From positions 1-15,218 of the forward strand of contig JAGUUF010000003.1 in NCBI GenBank assembly GCA_020063545.1: a stretch of 15,218 bases of DNA, read 5' to 3'. Both the position numbers and the translations under genes were made by a program. This DNA comes from Cytophagales bacterium (lineage in GTDB: Bacteria; Bacteroidota; Bacteroidia; Cytophagales; Cyclobacteriaceae). Positions within the stretch are counted from its first letter, which is position 1; every line of letters starts with the position of its first letter. Positions 13,512 through 15,218 of this stretch are shown piece by piece. Below the pieces are notes generated by a model that did no database searches, was not told where the DNA came from, and saw only the letters and a program-made list of their open reading frames with translations.

Positions 13512-14401
13512 CAAACAAAGCAACGATAATCGGCTTAGGACTGATTGGCGGTTCCATAGCCATTGATTTGCGCAAGTCGGGTTTATATACTGACGTTACC
13601 GGGGTTGACCTGAATGCCGACCATGCCCTGCAGGCACTTCGCCTTAACCTGGTGGATAAGGTTGAGCAGGAGGGGAAAGCGCTCTCCACGGCCGACCTGG
13701 TGGTGCTGGCCATACCGGTAAATGCCATCCAGGCATTTTTGCCGGCTGTACTCGATATTATTAAAGACAGTGCCGTAGTGGTTGACACCGGCTCCACCAA
13801 ATCACTCATCTGCAAAGCGGTGGGCGCCCACCCCAAGCGAAGCCGGTTTGTAGCGGGCCACCCGATTTCGGGTACGGAAAACTCCGGGCCGGCCGCGGCC
13901 TTAAACGGGTTGTTTCGCAATAAAACCAACATCATCTGCGAACCAGAAAAATCGTCTGACGATGCCCTGCAAACCGCTCTCCGGTTCTTTGAGGTGCTGG
14001 GCATGCAAACCATTTTCATGCAGCCCGATGAGCACGACCGCCATGTGGCCTATGTATCGCACCTGTCGCACGTGAGTTCGTTCCTGCTCGGCCAAACCGT
14101 GCTCGACATAGAGAAGGATGAAAAAAACATTGCCGTATTGGCCGGCAGCGGGTTTGCTTCCACCGTAAGGCTGGCTAAAAGTTCGCCCGACATGTGGGCT
14201 CCAATTTTTGAACAGAACATGGAGTACCTGAGCCAGGCCCTGCAGGAGTACATCCTTCACCTGCAGCGCTTTCAGTACCACCTCCTGAAGCGCAACACCG
14301 GTGAACTTCACCGCACGCTGCGCGAGGCGAACCAAATCCGCAGAATACTCGATGGCATCGAAGTAAAATCAACCCATAGACCTGAAAAACAAAACGCATG
14401 A
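13508..14401 (+). CDS. tyrA: Prephenate dehydrogenase
   Basis: A 297-residue NAD(P)-dependent enzyme that makes 4-hydroxyphenylpyruvate from prephenate, the tyrosine branch. The Rossmann motif is IIGLGLIGGS (7-16), followed by VDLNADH. The active-site regions are AGHPISGTENSGP and DEHDRHVAYVSHLSHVSSF, both with the catalytic-type histidines. There is no ACT or chorismate mutase fusion. Although the frame is open back to 13424, family similarity begins at MTNKATIIG, and the ATG at 13508 overlaps the aminotransferase stop (ATGA), the pattern repeated at the next junction. Tight overlap points to coupled translation across the operon. Confidence 0.95.
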   Translation: MTNKATIIGLGLIGGSIAIDLRKSGLYTDVTGVDLNADHALQALRLNLVDKVEQEGKALSTADLVVLAIPVNAIQAFLPAVLDIIKDSAVVVDTGSTKSLICKAVGAHPKRSRFVAGHPISGTENSGPAAALNGLFRNKTNIICEPEKSSDDALQTALRFFEVLGMQTIFMQPDEHDRHVAYVSHLSHVSSFLLGQTVLDIEKDEKNIAVLAGSGFASTVRLAKSSPDMWAPIFEQNMEYLSQALQEYILHLQRFQYHLLKRNTGELHRTLREANQIRRILDGIEVKSTHRPEKQNA

Positions 14402-15218
14402 AAAAGGAAATACAACCCGAACCGCTTACCTCATGGTTTCCCAACGCCCCCAGCGGCAGGCCGCTGCTCATCTCCGGCCCGTGCAGTGCCGAAACCGAAA
14501 CCCAGTTGCTCAGTACGGCAATACAACTGGCTGCCACCGGCAAGGTGAGCGTACTGCGGGCGGGCATCTGGAAGCCGCGCACACGCCCCGGCCAGTTTGA
14601 AGGTGCCGGCACCGATGGGCTTGCCTGGCTGGTGCAGGCAAAGCGTGAAACCGGCTTGCCCGTAGCTACCGAAGTAGCCAATGCACAGCACGTGGAGTTA
14701 TGCCTGAAACATGGTGTGGACATACTTTGGGTAGGAGCAAGGACTACGGTTAACCCGTTTTCGGTGCAGGAGATTGCCGATGCCCTGCGCGGGGTTAACA
14801 TCCCGGTGCTGGTTAAAAACCCGGTGAACCCCGACATTGAATTATGGATGGGTGCGCTTGAACGGCTGAACAAGGCCGGCATTACCAAACTGGCGGCCAT
14901 CCACCGCGGATTTTCTTCGTTTGAAAAGGGGCCGTTCCGCAATGCGCCCATGTGGGACCTGGCCATTGACCTGAAAACACGTGTGCCCGAACTGGCCATC
15001 CTGTGCGACCCCAGCCACATCTGCGGAACACGCGAACTCATACCGTTCATTGCGCAGAAGGCGCTCGACCTCGACATGGCCGGGCTGATGATTGAAAGCC
15101 ATATTCACCCCGATGCGGCCTGGAGCGATGCCAGGCAGCAGGTAACCCCGGCCGCGCTTGCCAAACTGGTTGACGGCCTGATTGTGCGCAAAGCAGCGGT
15201 TGATAACAGTGCCTTCAA
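14398..15218 (+). CDS. 3-deoxy-7-phosphoheptulonate (DAHP) synthase, truncated by window end; likely chorismate mutase fusion
   Basis: At least 273 residues are present and the frame is still open at the window end. The enzyme condenses phosphoenolpyruvate with erythrose 4-phosphate, the first step of the shikimate pathway. It is of the small KDO8P synthase-like type (AroA-beta): ISGPCSAET with metal-ligand C29, RAGIWKPRTRPGQFEG (54-69) for substrate binding, LWVGARTTVNPF, LVKNPVN, AIHRGF with a metal-binding histidine, LCDPSH and IESHIHPD. In Bacteroidota this gene is usually fused to a C-terminal type II chorismate mutase; the residues after VTPAALAKLVDGLIVRKAA may be the start of a linker to that domain, but this is beyond the window. 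ATG at 14398 overlaps the tyrA stop by 4 bases. Confidence 0.93.
   Translation, partial: MKKEIQPEPLTSWFPNAPSGRPLLISGPCSAETETQLLSTAIQLAATGKVSVLRAGIWKPRTRPGQFEGAGTDGLAWLVQAKRETGLPVATEVANAQHVELCLKHGVDILWVGARTTVNPFSVQEIADALRGVNIPVLVKNPVNPDIELWMGALERLNKAGITKLAAIHRGFSSFEKGPFRNAPMWDLAIDLKTRVPELAILCDPSHICGTRELIPFIAQKALDLDMAGLMIESHIHPDAAWSDARQQVTPAALAKLVDGLIVRKAAVDNSAF

Noticed and set aside
14175..15077. 300-codon open frame on the minus strand opposite tyrA and DAHP synthase
   Set aside because: It is antisense to two strongly conserved enzymes in tight operon order; its translation is serine/alanine/arginine-rich with no domain, as expected of a shadow frame in codon-biased DNA.

Overview
The window looks like chromosomal DNA of a member of the Bacteroidota, most likely a Cytophagales-type bacterium. 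This rests on several signs. The tmRNA encodes the tag GENTYAMAA, close to the tag I remember for Cytophaga hutchinsonii. Two promoters fit the TTTG-N20-TAnnTTTG pattern of the phylum. Shine-Dalgarno sites are mostly missing, there is a DUF3078 outer-membrane protein, and the order pheA - aminotransferase - tyrA - DAHP synthase is typical of the phylum. Most genes have balanced base composition (a sampled 60-base line is near 50% GC). One gene (6716-7384) is clearly AT-rich.

Layout. 45-4046 (+): an O-methyltransferase ending inside a perfect 15-bp palindrome, a secreted MltD-like lytic transglycosylase with LysM repeats, a single-domain response regulator, and a DUF3078 protein. 4050-6154 (-): a small secreted protein of unknown function and dnaX. 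dnaX is split between two frames at a run of ten A; a -1 shift there joins a gamma-like product of 373 residues to the tau tail (561 residues in all). 6288-6676 (+): ssrA (tmRNA). 6716-7384 (-): an AT-rich HEPN/AbiU2-like gene squeezed between the 3' end of ssrA and folB. 7384-9465 (-): a cluster read WD40 protein, DivIVA-like protein, folB, then the HEPN gene, with overlapping ends after divIVA. 9528-10709 (+): a phosphopantetheinyl transferase and a secreted peroxiredoxin-like protein. 10712-11128 (-): a small lipoprotein.

11276-15218 (+): an aromatic amino acid operon. A 27-codon leader ORF with nine consecutive aromatic codons (W F Y F Y Y F F F) is followed by an 11-bp intrinsic terminator and then by pheA, an aminotransferase, tyrA and DAHP synthase (cut by the window end). 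The last three genes start on the stop codon of the gene before or just after it. A leader segment can pair with the 5' arm of the terminator. This has the layout of a ribosome-mediated attenuator sensing Phe, Tyr and possibly Trp, and controlling both the entry step of the shikimate pathway and the Phe/Tyr branch. It is the most notable regulatory system in the window, with the dnaX slippage cassette second.
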